DNA of 60,538 bases, taken from Priapulus caudatus. Its lineage: Eukaryota > Priapulida > Priapulimorpha > Priapulimorphida > Priapulidae. How positions within the stretch are numbered: position 1 is the stretch's first letter; each line of letters opens with the position of its first letter. Positions 12,301 through 23,994 of the stretch are shown in pieces. The stretch is taken from the NCBI RefSeq assembly GCF_000485595.1, contig NW_014577090.1, forward strand, positions 278,540 through 339,077. The letters are read 5' to 3'. Below the pieces are notes generated by a model. It did no database searches and was not told the DNA's origin. It saw only the letters and a list, made by a program, of their open reading frames with translations. Made by a program: the position numbers and the translations under genes.

Positions 12301-13500
12301 GCACGTGCGTCGCATCAGCTCGGCCTCGGCCGGCGACTTGACGAGCCGCTGCCGCTGCACGATCGGCCGGCACTGCTCGACGAACGCCTGCCGCTCCTCC
12401 ATGATGAACTTGCGTATGACGTTGCTGTGCAGCGTCGGGTTCACCGGCGCCACGTAGTCGTACCAGATGCCGAAGTTGCGCGAGCCCTTCAGGTACGCCT
12501 TCAGGTACTTCTCGAGCTCGTCAAAGCTGAGCGCCTGGTCGACACCGGTGAGCGCGAGCGCGCCGTCCGTGCCCGCGCGCGCCCCGTCCCACAACTCGCG
12601 GCTCGCGTTGCGCGGCGGCACGAACAGCGTCGTGATGTTCTTCGAGCGCGTCGCCTCGATGAGCAGCACGCTGTCCGGCTCCAGGAAGCCGCACATGTAC
12701 CAGAAGTCCGTGTTCTGACGAAAGACGTAAGGAATGTCGTTGGTCATGTACTGGCGCACGGCGCTCGGGATGAGCACGATGTGCCGCGTGACGGCGTCGT
12801 GCTTGCGCTGCGACCGCCGGATCACCTCCTCGATGAAACGCTGCCGCCGGTGACTGAAAGCAGCCGAGACGAGACAACGGACGTGATGCGGGGCACGACG
12901 ACTCGTAATGCGCGCAGCGGGGGCATAGCGGCGCGGCGAGCATGAAATTCTGAGCGATAAGACCGCATCAAAATCCCACGAGAAGGCGATGGTTTCATTC
13001 AGAATGCAACACTTTATGAAGGCACGAACATAGTAAAAATAGCTTAAATATGGAAGAGCTTAAATGGTGTTTTACCGATAGAGATTATGTGTGTTAACTA
13101 GCATAATTTAGGTAAAGATACAAATGGAATTTTTGTACTGACATAATTTTGGTTAACGCTCATTTAACGCTAATTAACAGCAACACGAATGACTGTAATT
13201 AATATATTATACATTTCAGATCATTATTAAGGTGCAAATATTCAGATAATATATGAAAGTCACATGTAAAACTCATGAACTCATATTTCATGTGGACAAA
13301 CCTGTATTCCAATCTTCCAATTCCCGGAGTGACCTCTTTGTTCTGTAAGAGATGAGGGTGCGTGTGTGGGGCCGGCTGTCCATAATATCGAGCCGTGTCT
13401 TTCTTCGGAAGCTTTGACGTGGGAACATTATCTCCAGACTTATCGTGCGCACACTGGTGATTTGTTCGATGAGTGCAGAAAGACTGTACATGCTCACACT
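5942..13500 (-). CDS. XPNPEP3: Xaa-Pro aminopeptidase 3, mitochondrial (N-terminal exon missing)
   Basis: Metallopeptidase of family M24B that removes N-terminal residues preceding proline, including trimming of imported mitochondrial proteins. Exons, 5' to 3': 13302-13500, 12250-12853, 9809-9940, 7987-8077, 7039-7226, 6682-6802, 5942-6108; all phases join. About 499 residues are visible against 507 in human. The exon at 13302 contains [14 protein letters not shown] (the conserved segment before the catalytic domain); the next encodes the N-terminal domain with [19 protein letters not shown] and [15 protein letters not shown]. The pita-bread fold has all five metal ligands, numbered from the visible start: D322 (LMDGGCE), D333 (NSDLTRT), H416 (LSHYLG), E443 (TIEPG), E467 (RIEDD), with the same spacing as human within one residue. 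The exon at 13302 starts in phase 1, so an upstream exon with the start codon and targeting sequence must exist but was not recognised. The third and fourth introns carry transposable elements and the second a large minisatellite. Confidence 0.96.
6280..6400. repeat. Compound (TC)n/(TA)n microsatellite
   Basis: A CT run followed by about eight TA units and a degenerate CTCTCCCTC tract. It lies in the last XPNPEP3 intron. Confidence 0.9.
7884..7931. repeat. Perfect 48-bp palindrome
   Basis: Two 24-bp arms starting TATCAGGAGTTAATAAAAG and their exact complement meet with no spacer, just inside an XPNPEP3 intron (beside exon 7987-8077). The TATCAGGAGT end recurs in the palindromic cluster at 15846-16095, so it may be the footprint of a small foldback element. 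Confidence 0.9.
8138..8566. mobile_element. MITE with PIF/Harbinger-type features
   Basis: Terminal inverted repeats begin AGCCCCGGACACACTAGGCG and end with the complement CCTAGTGTGTCCGGGGCT. A TAA trinucleotide flanks both ends (8135-8137 and 8567-8569), which suits the 3-bp target duplication of PIF/Harbinger elements. The 429-bp interior has no transposase and is made of repeated GTCGGGCGACTC-like blocks plus partial internal copies of the termini. It lies in the XPNPEP3 intron between exons 9809-9940 and 7987-8077. Confidence 0.8.
8644..8693 (-). repeat. Degenerate duplicate of an XPNPEP3 exon 3' end and donor site
   Basis: Matches the region around 9790-9845, where exon 9809-9940 ends. 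TAGTTCAACCATCTACC is identical in both copies and GTTGGCAC also aligns. The exon-side sequence has decayed and does not encode the NNNQ end. The two copies flank the hAT-like insertion, so the tandem duplication probably preceded it. Confidence 0.7.
8719..9765. mobile_element. Non-autonomous hAT-like DNA transposon
   Basis: The 1047-bp element starts CAGTGTTTCCCCTG and ends with the near-complement CAGGGGAAGCACTG. It is flanked by a perfect 8-bp direct repeat, CTATATAG (8711-8718 and 9766-9773); both match hAT superfamily hallmarks. There is no transposase reading frame. Inside are a GACG tetranucleotide run (about 9636-9665) and a GGTTCTAGAGTTATCG block. It sits in an XPNPEP3 intron close to exon 9809-9940, between two copies of that exon's donor region. 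Confidence 0.9.
10490..11760. repeat. 24-bp minisatellite (CTGCCCGCTGCCTGCATGCTCCCC-like)
   Basis: About 1.3 kb of tandem units, regular from 10490 to 10810 and increasingly degenerate afterwards. The 24-bp period keeps frames open on both strands, giving a spurious 505-codon plus-strand frame (LPAACMLP repeats) and glycine-rich minus-strand frames. It occupies the XPNPEP3 intron between exons 12250-12853 and 9809-9940 and is far richer in C than its flanks. Confidence 0.92.
11815..12245. repeat. Degenerate longer-period tandem repeat next to an XPNPEP3 exon
   Basis: Recurring blocks GATGCTCCTGCGG, AGTCTGACCT, GCTCCCGCGACCCACTGACC and ACACTGCCCGCCACGCG occur three to four times between about 11860 and 12230, up to the donor of XPNPEP3 exon 12250-12853. 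It appears to be a higher-order derivative of the neighbouring 24-bp array. Confidence 0.75.
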
Positions 13501-13831
13501 CTGAAATTTGACAGATCTATGTCAATATAATATATGATAGGCGAGACTTACAGAAATATAAACATTACAGAAATTTATATCATATTCATAATTATACTTA
13601 TAGTAACTTATTACTAGAAATAGAGAAACAGTATTTTCTCCTCGTTTGTTCTTTTTCCGTCTGGTTTGCACAAGAGTCAAAAAGCCAAACTTTGATAAAT
13701 TGCTTGCAAAATTACAAACGTGAAACGATAAATGGAATACCTGTTGTTGAACTTAATGTTATGAGTAAAGTAAATTTCTTAGGCTGCACACTACCTTGCT
13801 GTTATGTTTTGTAACAACAAACAATAATATA

Positions 13832-14073
13832 GCTGAGAGGGTCTATGTCCCCCAGGGTACTGCCGGACCGTACCCTGGTACTATCTAATATGCCGGACCA
13901 TACCTCGCCTACTCCAATAACAAGTGTAGGGAGTCGCTTACGCCTACTCCCTAACCCTAACACTAACCCTAACCATATCAAATAGTTACCAGGGACCTGG
14001 GTACGTTCCGGTATACCGGACCGTACCCAGAATACGTTCCGGCAGTACCCTGGGGAACATAGACCCTATGAGC
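13832..14073. mobile_element. Foldback MITE family A, copy 1, telomere-like core
   Basis: Ends are inverted repeats around GGGTCTATGTCCCCCAGGG, with GTACTGCCGGA next to them. Near the centre is a minus-sense telomere-like tract (CCCTAACCCTAACACTAACC). A second copy is at 52965-53200. Flanking 8-mers AATAATAT and AATATTAT are an imperfect target-duplication candidate. No coding capacity. Confidence 0.8.
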
Positions 14074-14168
14074 AATATTATAGCAATATTATTGCTCGTT
14101 GGCATTGCAAAACGTTAGCAAGGTTGCGTGTGGCCTAAGAAACTTACTCTATCCATAACAACCATAAC

Positions 14169-14250
14169 AAATGGAATACCTGTTGAGTGTTGTTCTTGAT
14201 CTGGACATACATATCAAGATCAAGAATAACACTCAACAGGTATTCCATTT
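14169..14250. repeat. 82-nt hairpin with 32-bp arms
   Basis: The left arm (AAATGGAATACCTGTTGAGT onwards, 14169-14200) and right arm (14219-14250) are complementary except for one position that would be a G:U pair in RNA; the loop is 18 nt. The size resembles a microRNA precursor, but a related arm sequence (AAATGGAATACCTGTTG) at about 13731-13752 points to a repeat. No expression evidence. Confidence 0.75.
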
Positions 14251-14538
14251 GGCCAACAATAACACACAGTGCATAAAATGATAAACGTGTTTAGCATGAA
14301 CATAGCCATAAATAATCTAGCTCTAGTATTATAGCCCAGGTACAGTTGCCGCAGGGCTATAGAACATTCTAATACGAATGCTAGGGACCAGCCCGCTGAC
14401 TGGCGCTGCTGCCAGCGCACCCAAATGGCCGTTAGAAAGTTGTAAGTCGAATGTTCTTCACAAGAAATTACTGCAAGCAGACCATTGCAACGATAGTTAG
14501 AGGGGTTTAAATTGGAGTTGGGGATATAACTTAAGACA

Positions 14539-14815
14539 NNNNNNNNNNNNNNNNNNNNNNNNNNNNNNNNNNNNNNNNNNNNNNNNNNNNNNNNNNNNNN
14601 NNNNNNNNNNNNNNNNNNNNNNNNNNNNNNNNNNNNNNNNNNNNNNNNNNNNNNNNNNNNNNNNNNNNNNNNNNNNNNNNNNNNNNNNNNNNNNNNNNNN
14701 NNNNNNNNNNNNNNNNNNNNNNNNNNNNNNNNNNNNNNNNNNNNNNNNNNNNNNNNNNNNNNNNNNNNNNNNNNNNNNNNNNNNNNNNNNNNNNNNNNNN
14801 NNNNNNNNNNNNNNN
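14539..14815. other. Assembly gap
   Basis: 277 N bases. A tandem repeat begins directly at the right edge, which probably caused the break. Confidence 0.99.
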
Positions 14816-14955
14816 ACTATTAGTATTACTATTTAGTATTACTATTACTATTAGTATTACTATTTAGTATTACTATTACTATTAGTATTACTATTTAGTA
14901 TTACTATTACTATTAGTATTACTATTTAGTATTACTATTACTATTAGTATTACTA
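14816..14955. repeat. ACTATTAGT-type tandem repeat
   Basis: Units of ACTATTAGTATTACTATTTA plus GTATTACTATT, about 33 bp each, repeated about four times. The array probably extends into the gap. Confidence 0.9.
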
Positions 14956-14970
14956 TTAATTAGGCACGAA

Positions 14971-15158
14971 GGGTCGTTGTCGTAACAGGTACTACAGATA
15001 TGTACCCGAGGCAGTTTTAGGTTGTTTAGTATTATGTTTATATTTTTATATGAGGTATGTTTAGGGTTAGGGTTAGGGTTAGAGTTAGAGTTAGCCTACA
15101 TATATGTACCTCGGGTACATATCTGTACGACTGTAGTACCTGTTACGACAACGACCCC
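14971..15158. mobile_element. Foldback MITE family B, copy 1, telomere-like core
   Basis: Inverted ends read GGGTCGTTGTCGTAACAGG and its complement, with ACTACAGATATGTACC next to them. The core has GGTTAGGGTTAGGGTTAGAG. The second copy is at 33076-33293 and keeps the same order. Non-coding. Confidence 0.82.
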
Positions 15159-15845
15159 TTCCTTGTCACTTGAGCATTAATTAGGGGCAGAAACAACAAA
15201 TTCATATCACATGCAATAACAACAACTGATGAGAACATGTCCACATTTATACATTATGACTCTCAGTAACTATCAAAGTACATCATGATTATGGTACCAT
15301 GAATGGCAGGATGTGTAGCACTGTACTGTAGCCCTACGACAGCTACACTGGCTACAGTACAAAGTACAATGCATATCTACGTAACAAACCTCGTAACGTA
15401 ACCTCGTAAATATTAGTCTTCAAAGTCTAGGGTACTATATCGTCATAAATCGAAGACGGAAACAAGCTATGATAATGGCATGGCTTACTTACTTTTTACT
15501 ACGCCTGTTTTACTGTGCGATTGTGTGGCGCAATTATAAAATAATCGTAATTTTGTTGAACCCCCACTTTTCACGATGGAGGCTGCCATAATTAAACAAC
15601 TGATCATTTCTATGTTGGGTGGCCAAATTTTAAATCGCACAAGGCAACGCCATTTTTATTGTCGTAAGCGCCATCTTACACCAATAGGGGATAATGTTTG
15701 GGTTTAGCAGCTAGAAGAATATATAACAAAAAGTATGTATATCTATTGCTGCAAGTATTGCCCTATTTTTATGCGCATGTATTTTGTAGCAAATGATATT
15801 ATTCTTCGCATTGAATCCAGATATTGAATTTGTGAATACCATTTA

Positions 15846-16095
15846 TTATATACTCCTGATAGTGATAATATCAGGAGTAAGATAATATAGATAGAATCTA
15901 TAGAATATATCTATCTATAGAATATATAGAATCTATATTATCTTACTCCTGATAATATCATATCAAGAGCTAATAATACTATATAGAGATTGACTATACT
16001 TTGAACGCCAACAGATTTATTAAAAGTATTATTAAAAGTATATAAAAAGGTATAAAAAAAGGTATAAAAAAGTATTATTAGCTCTTGATAATATG
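15846..16095. repeat. Nested AT-rich palindromes
   Basis: CTCCTGAT...ATATCAGGAG, then AGATAATATAGATAGAATCT with its complement at about 15930-15950, and TATCAAGAGCTAATAATAC with its complement at about 16073-16090. The whole block could form a branched hairpin. Confidence 0.75.
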
Positions 16096-16483
16096 AGTGT
16101 GTGTTTGCGTGCGTGGTTGTGCAAGTTCTCATTGAACCCCATGTTATAATGCGATTTCCTAATCGTTGTTTTGCGTTTTCACACAACAAATTCCTTACGA
16201 ATTGCATGTAGGGTACACCAACATCGACGTTTTTCGCCATATTTTTTATTTTTCACTTTCTATGGATGTAAATATCTCGGCACTGTAGGAAATGCACTTT
16301 CGTGCGGATTTTAGCATTTTTTAATGATTAATTGCAATGGATTGACGTTTGTTTCGTGTATTAATTGTGTTATATCATTTACACCTAGTTATCTATAGCT
16401 ACAGCACCCCACGCGCGCACGCACTAACTCGCACACATAAACAAGCATGCACGCACGCGCGCACACGTACTTACGTACCGGTA

Positions 16484-16529
16484 CCAAGACACACACACGC
16501 GCGCACACACACCACACAACACACACACA

Positions 16530-16583
<54 letters not shown>

Positions 16584-16631
16584 TGCACACACATGCCTAC
16601 ACGCGCGCACACGCGCGCGCGTGATGCACCA

Positions 16632-16694
<63 letters not shown>

Positions 16695-16712
16695 ATACAT
16701 ATATATATATAT
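16484..16712. repeat. (CA)n and (TA)n microsatellites
   Basis: A CA-rich tract with CGCG interruptions (16484-16620) is followed by a TA tract (16634-16712). Spurious histidine/threonine-rich frames arise here. Confidence 0.95.
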
Positions 16713-16803
16713 AAATAAAGATATAAGGACATCGCTTGTACCTTTGCTCTGTTTATTGCATACAAGAGCTTTTTCATATAGACGCAAGCTCCACACCATA
16801 GGA

Positions 16804-16843
16804 AAATAGTATAGATAACTTTTTTAGGTTATCTATACTATTT
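16804..16843. repeat. Short perfect hairpin
   Basis: Arms AAATAGTATAGATAAC and GTTATCTATACTATTT are 16 bp with an 8-nt loop, about 0.7 kb upstream of the SLC25A11 start codon. Confidence 0.8.
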
Positions 16844-17042
16844 CTATGCTCCACACTCATCAGTGCCAATTAAATACAGAGTGATCTAATTAGAAAATTT
16901 ACTATATCTATAGCTACAGTAATTTTAAGTTTAAATTTAAATTTAATTTAAATTTAAGTTATTAAGTTTAAATGTTCCATTTAATACACTAGCTCATGGT
17001 AGTATTGACACTCTCGACACACGAGTCACTAAACACACCATT

Positions 17043-17045
<3 letters not shown>

Positions 17046-17082
<37 letters not shown>
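17046..17082. repeat. (TA)n microsatellite
   Basis: About 18 TA units followed by ATTT repeats, in the SLC25A11 upstream region. Confidence 0.9.
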
Positions 17083-17088
<6 letters not shown>

Positions 17089-17527
17089 TATTCATTTATT
17101 TATTTATAAATCTTCATTTTATACTATTATTGCCATTACTTTTTGCGATGATAGAATACAAAATCTAAGAACGAAATATGCAAGAGTATCGTTTTCAGGC
17201 ACAAAATCAACTATATGTTATCTAAGAACAAAATATACAGAATATAGAAATAAATATATACCCAATATGTAATAAGTATACATCTATTTTTATGATACAG
17301 ACATAGAAATGGGTCAGAACCATAGAAATCGCAGCCCAATAACCTATCAATAGTAATTGGGCTGAGATTTCTGTGGTCAGATTGCCAGAACACCACGATT
17401 TCTGCTGGATAACTTTGCGATCACAATGCCACCTTGTGGCAGAAACGATAAACGGACCGGTAACGAGTCAGGTAACAAGTGAGAACGGATTATTCAACGG
17501 AGGAATAAAGTCAGAAACTCCGCGAAG

Positions 17528-20500
17528 ATGAGTGGTGAAGCTCCAATCCAAAGCATTCCAAATGCAGTTAAGTTCTTGTTTGGAGGAACTGCAGGGTATG
17601 TATTATACTTTGCATGGCAAGGAACGGTAATTGATCAAAACATGTTGGAGTACACTCACTTTTGAGTGGTTGGATGTATAAAACGGTATATACTCGCATA
17701 GCCATGTGCCCATCAACAAGCTGTCAAGGGCAACCTGGCTGGGACCATGGCAATATCAGTCGGTGTCTCGCTTGTATTGCCTCGAGTTTACGTACGTAAA
17801 GGTACTGGTAAGAATCCCTGTTTAGAAACGACCGTCAGGCATCACCATGCATCATCAACTGTAAACCTAATCCTAACCCTATCTCATGACTCATCAAATC
17901 TGACAGTCGTTGATTGTCATTGATTGTATATGTGTGGGAGTCCAATGCAATGCCATAGCACTGTAGCAGGTAGGCCTATATGCTATATACCTTTGTGTAC
18001 GTACATTAATCTACTAGTACTATTGCTGCATTGCCTCGTAATCACTAGTCCTAGTAGAATCATCACAGATCACCGGTAAGATTATAGAAAGACCGACGCC
18101 GCACGCACATGTCGCAGATCCACCATCCATAATGTTTGTTCTAAACCCTCCATTTCAATATATATATATAATATTATATATCGAAGTGATTATTTCCCCG
18201 GCAAGCCGGACAACTAAGCCAACAAATCAAACTAGCTACTCCGGCAAAAAGCAGACTATGCCGCCAAATTCCATGCCGGATAAGCCCTTGGAGAGGCAAC
18301 TAGGTCCTATAACACAAAGGACATGACGGGGATGTCAGACATTGCTAAAGACGTGTACAGATGTTGCACACTGTAATGTTCTATTGTTGATGTATCGTTT
18401 TGGCGGGGATGGAGCACTCTCCGGATTCTAGGAATAAAGGTGGTGGTTGAGTTTCACATATCTGCGTCCTCTAATTTATTGGAGTAAGAGTGATGTGAGG
18501 TAAAAAAATACCTACTCAATTCAGCAACGTGACGATGAAGATACAACACTGAGTACGCAGAAAAATACTTCACTTTTGGTGCGAGAAATTATCTGCAAGG
18601 AGATAAAATAAGACTACCGACGTTTGAAACCAACTCTACCTGGCTAAACGGCGTCCACTCGCGCTGGCAAACGCAAAGAGATGGCTGACAGCGTTCGAAA
18701 CGCTCGTATCTGCAAGAAGTCATCGCTAAGACAGAATACGGACAAGTAGCAAACAACAACACGCGAGACAAGCAACTGTTACTTTCACCTGGCCGGACCT
18801 TGATTGCAGGACATGTTTTCACATTAACCTGCCACTCGCGAGGAGTCACGGATGATGTATCAGCAGTGACGGCATGAAACACTTATTTCCGTCCCCAAGA
18901 TAAATTCACAGTCGTTTGCGAGGAGCAGACATTCACCTCGACACCCAGGCAAGACCAGTGAGAGACGTCAACAATTGTCCACACGTAGTGAGGAAGGCGG
19001 CGAAACCAGTAATTATGGCAAGCCGTATGAGACCGTAGATCAAAGCACATTGCGGACAGCAAGCTCGTTCGGATTACTTAGAGAAGCTGCTGGATAGAAG
19101 GCCAGCATAATGACATTCTAGGACCGTGCCCGATACAATGCAGACCAAGCGAATGGTGGACGGGGCCAAATGCCGCACTTGTCGACGGCAAACTAGCGCA
19201 AACTGCAACAGAACGTGAGTCAAGTGGACACTGAACGCACAACGAACGGAAGCAATGGTAGTAAAATCCGATAATAAGCACCGTTACGTAAGAGATAAGC
19301 TTGTTATAAGAGTGCGATAACGTCCCATGAGCTTGGGAGCGACTCCGAAATGCCAGCCAAAAAGCAGTCATCGTAAAAGTGCAAAGGGAAGAGATCACAT
19401 TAGCTAAAGTGTGTAGACAACAGTCAAGGTCGGCGGGTAAATATAGTTAGCGAAAGTCCTCAAATGACCCCTGGTAATTCCAGATTATGCACTTCACTTG
19501 TTCTGTGTAAATCAAGTAGCTTACGCACATGTGTTTGTGGCGTGAAGGCAATGTTGGGTCGGATTCAGGTTGCGAGCCAGTAACAAATCCGGGCCATGAG
19601 GAAACACGCGGAGGGGAATAAAAATCTAGCAACATAAAGTGGCAAGATCGGTGTGGCGCCAGTACTACAGGGAGGAGAACTGTTCCACGGCCTACTGGCC
19701 TGATACAACCATTAGCCAGTAAGAGGGAAGTGACTGGTGTATTAGGCACGGACAAAAGTCGCTCGACTGAAGTTCCTGTAATCTTAAAGAAAGGGGTAAC
19801 CGTTGCTTGGTAGAAGATACGGCGACGCAAATCTAGCGTGTGCTCCGAAAATTTGGCCATTAGAACTGCAAGCAGTAAGAGCGATGTAACCAGATGATAT
19901 CGCAACGAACTGACCCAGCCACATGTGTTCCAACGTGATGGAAACTGAAAACTGGCAAAATTACCCCACATTGAATCACACGGTAGGACCCGCCAAGTAG
20001 CACAACCCGTCCTATGACGGCGAACCCATTCAATTGAGGAATCAAGGGTAGAATGGAACAAGAGTAAAAAAATTACTGCGGATCTAGACATCAGAAGCCA
20101 GTCGACCGATCGTCCCCACACCCCACTATTCCGTAAATCCAGTCGTAGCTCGTGGACGCCACACAAAGGCGGCAAGGTGACAATTAACCGCTGAGTCTTG
20201 ACCATGGCGGTAGAGCAAATGAGGCAAGTTTATCCGTCGGGCAGATACCCATAACCACGCGTGGAAGTGAACCTCAACCAAGGAGTAGTAATGCGTCCAC
20301 AAAGCGTTGCGAGCAGATAGATTCGTAAAGTGGTGCGTTATTCGACAGTTGGAGCTCTGTCTCCAGAGTGTCAAGCGAAAGCACAGCACATATCGCCACT
20401 TCATGAGGGCTGTGAATCCCATACAAGAAGAATCACGCATCTTATGTTTCCGCCAGCGAGCAAGTATCAACACAGATAGCAACAGCAAGAGCCAGGACAT

Positions 20501-23500
20501 CGAGTGTGTGTGAAAGAACTCTGACGGATATCGATAGTGCATGACCTGATAAAGAGAAACACACTGAGTGACGGACAGCCCTACATGCCAGTTAGCAACT
20601 ACGGGGCCGCATCCAGCGACCTAACACGAACTGCCCGGCACAAAACTGTCAATTTGATATGGAGAAAAAAAAAATCACTTGATATGCATCCGGGGGATAA
20701 CTACATCCAGGAAAGCGGTAAGGTCGCCTACTGGAGCCGACAGGGTAAAAAGCTGTGATGGAACGACGAGAGCCCAGCCGAGCTGCAATCAAGAGGTCGT
20801 AAGCTATTTAGATCTATCGTGTTAGGGCAAGTAACCACGCAGTTCGCCGCACCGAATTTCGGCAACGAGAACCTGTAAGGATGTACCATGGTCAACCTTT
20901 GCGTCCCGAGCAGCAAAAGCAATGCATTCAGCTGAAGGACATTCTCGCTACCAGCAATAACTGGCTTACTTTTGATAAACGAGCCTGCCCCACCTAAGGG
21001 AGTAGCTGATGCCATCCAGTTGTCAGGGTCCCGTGTCTAGTAAGCAGGCGAACAGAAGATGGAACAGTATCGTACCCATTCATGTTTAACGACGATCGTA
21101 GTTGAGCACTGTGAACGCTAGATACAACTAGACAGAACGCGTGAAAAGCGCTGCGGTCCTCAGTTTGCGCCGCGTGAAGAATTCATCGCGTACAGTATAC
21201 AGGTATGCCGAAAAATTGGAGCGAAAAAATTTAGTGACGGAATTCATCAAAGCCATTACAGGGCAACTACAGCCCTGCGTTCCTACCCGTGCGCCCAAAT
21301 TGACAAATAGTTGCACGTCTCCAACCGTAAGCTTCAAACTAGTTGGTAATGACCCCAGGACCCAAAGCGAACTAGAATACGCACACTTCATTGAGTCACC
21401 AGCCCATTCTAAGTGGCTCAAGGCCCAGTGCACCAGGCCAATGTCACACCTGTGTCACGAGGAAACTCACTGTCGCGGGTCTTGTGTGCACGAAAGCCAA
21501 CTGATCGAACACCGGACAAAGAGCGTCTACACTACAACGGAGTTAGAACAAACTGTCCGCGAGCTGACGACTGCAACCTAACCTCCGTGGAGTACGCGAA
21601 AGCTAATAAAAGCATCGGGTCCCGATTTGCAGAAATGCCAAAAGACGGTCGTTGCCACCAATGGACCGACATCTATGCGTGGCTGAGACAGTGGGTGCTT
21701 AACGACGAGCTACTACCGTCATCTGGTATACCATAAGAGTACGACCCGGCGCACCGCAACCTAGCCTTTGCACACGCAAGGCAAAATTTAGGGTGGGGAC
21801 GAAACAGAATCGACGGAACAAATTGTGGTGGCCCAGGCAATGCGAATAGACTGCAAGCGAAGTATTTCGTAAGAAGTCGGTCAATGTTGTACAGTTAGTC
21901 GCGCATCCCAGATCCGTAAGCGCGAACCGCTGGAGACCGAACCACATGCACCGACTACGGATCGACCTCGGCAGGAAATGTTCGCAGCTTCACTCGAACC
22001 GCGACTTGCGGGACCCCCTTCTTCTCACATCGGGACATTTCGATACGTAGTGTCCGTAGTGACCCTACTATAGCGGTTCTAATACATAGCGATATCTCCT
22101 AAACCTAGCTCGCTGTGAAAGAATGTAACGACTTACGTATTGCTAAGGAGAAATAGTTCATCGCGCATGAGGACTACCCTAGTAAGTCCCACTATCAAGT
22201 CAGTATAAAGCGGACCAACAGCAGTTTCGTTCTGAAGAGATCTTCGCTGAGATGGGACAAAATGGGAATCACCGGCCTCAAGGTTACTATCGAGCAAAAT
22301 GGGCGCCCGAAGCAAATGCGACCAGTAGAACGCCGTAAGAACATAAGTCGTTCGCTTGATGGAAGAGAACTCGATCGCTCAGGGCAGAAGGGCTTAGACT
22401 GGAAAAGAGAGAATCCAGGAAAGTTATCGTGACGAAATACCCCCGGGCCATCTGAACCATACATACTTACAGCGAGAATCCACTGGACTCTATTGTCTTA
22501 CACTCGTAAAAGTGAGAGCGCGAAATGTACCCCCGATCTTCCCAGGCAGCACAGTCTAATATGAGATATGGGAGAGCTAACCCGCACATCTGCGATGCTC
22601 GAACAGAAAGGAAAGAGCGAAGCGACAAAATCTAACCCGACGAGCGTCCAAGACAATCGCGCACTTGACCTCTGTGCGTATGCTGCTTGGGATACACAAT
22701 CTGGTCCAGCGTGAAAAGAAGGAAAACCAAATTAATACCCAAGTGTCAACAAACAGTCGACCTCCGGTCCCAGCAGTGGTCGTAGACAAATCTTATGTAA
22801 CGTAGTTCTTGTAGTCGGAAGGGCGTCCGGAGAGTGCGTGCCTCTATATGGCAATAACCTACTGCATTTAGCCAAAATGAACGTCGGCGAATCGCTAGTA
22901 CTCCCCGCCCCCATAACGAGGACGAGAGCGGTAAGGACGGCTACCCGCAGGTAGCAGGGTACCGCGCCCGGCCGGCGCGTCAGCCCCCCAGTACCGCCCT
23001 ACCAATGATTGAAACTGGAGCCAATAGTGGAGTTCCAGACAGTGATGTCACTGATGTGTCAGAACTAATTATAGATCCAGATGTTCAGGCTTCATCTGAA
23101 GATACGTCTCAGATGCCACAATCTTCTTTGACAACCCAGTATCGTAGATCCCACAGGCAAAAGAGAGCACCTGCTAAGTACTCTGTAACTATGTAATGGA
23201 GTAGAATTTCGTTTCTATTGTGTTGGAGATACAATGTCTTGAGATTAGTTGTTCCACAGTTGTGTTACAGGAATAAGTTTGAATTTAGTTCGGACATTGT
23301 ATGTTATATGGCAACGGGGTTTATTGCTCCAGGTTATTGTGTTCCTTTAAAGAAAAGAAGAGATGTAATGTTCTATTGTTGATGTATCGTTTTGGCGGGG
23401 AAGGAGCACTCTCCGGATTCTAGGAATAAAGGTGGTGGTTGAGTTTCACATATCTGCGTCCTCTAATTTATTGGAGTAAGAGTGATGTGAGGTAAAAAAT

Positions 23501-23954
23501 ATCTACTCTAATTCATGCACTAAGAGAGATACAACACACACCTAGTCCGAGCCGACGCAGACCCCAGTAATGGGGATAAACCCGCACCCTCAGATTAGCA
23601 AAGCGGAGTTATAACGTCTGCATTTGCGGACTATTGCACACCTTATTCTGCTGAGATTAGGGTTAGGGTTAGGGTTAGATACATCCTGATACATGGCTGG
23701 GTAGACCACGTGGCCATCTTCCCGCCTAATACAGCAGCGGTGGGACACTTCGGTCTGCCGGAGAATTTAACTATGATTTTCAGCACTGCTTAGAACTACG
23801 GCAAAGCCCGAGAAGCAGTGCTGAAAACGTACACTTGTTTCTCCGGCGCCGGAGATCTAACAAGAAAATTTGTTCTTAATTTTCTAGCGGCCGGAGAACT
23901 AACGATGGTTTTCACCGCTGCTTCTCCGGCTGCCGGAGAAATAATACCAGCCAT

Positions 23955-23994
<40 letters not shown>

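Larger units (their letters stand above)
13501..17527. other. Divergent region between XPNPEP3 and SLC25A11
   Basis: Holds the unrecognised first exon of XPNPEP3 and the promoters of both genes. It includes two foldback MITEs with telomere-like cores, a hairpin, an assembly gap, a 14.8-kb tandem array, palindromic AT-rich sequence and large CA/TA microsatellites. I could not place a transcription start. Confidence 0.5.
18372..23515 (+). mobile_element. LTR retrotransposon with an unreadable interior
   Basis: Two 152-bp LTRs bound a 5.14-kb element, a normal size for small Ty3/gypsy-like or copia-like elements. The LTRs begin TGTAATG and end ATTCA, differ at only a handful of positions, and the 3' copy is preceded by a polypurine tract (AAAGAAAAGAAGAGA, 23349-23363). 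TGCAC directly follows the 3' LTR and also occurs 2 bp before the 5' LTR, a possible target duplication. The end of a polyprotein is readable just before the 3' LTR. However, about 18524-23000, where gag and pol should be, has frequent stops in every frame, no recognisable protease, reverse transcriptase, RNase H or integrase motif, and base composition unlike nearby introns. The element is in sense orientation within SLC25A11 intron 1. Confidence 0.85.

Noticed and set aside
15061-15100. Telomere or chromosome end
   Set aside because: The TTAGGG tract is only a few units long and is enclosed in a foldback element with genes on both sides.
15938-16240. Possible first exon of XPNPEP3 (MAKNVDVGVPYMQFVRNLLC)
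   Set aside because: It has some presequence character, but the only good donor (GTAAGG) is in phase 0 while phase 1 is needed, and it overlaps palindromic repeats.
19447-20205. 252-codon minus-strand frame inside the LTR element
   Set aside because: Lies in the scrambled-looking block; no domain pattern, and the strand is T-rich, which lowers stop frequency.
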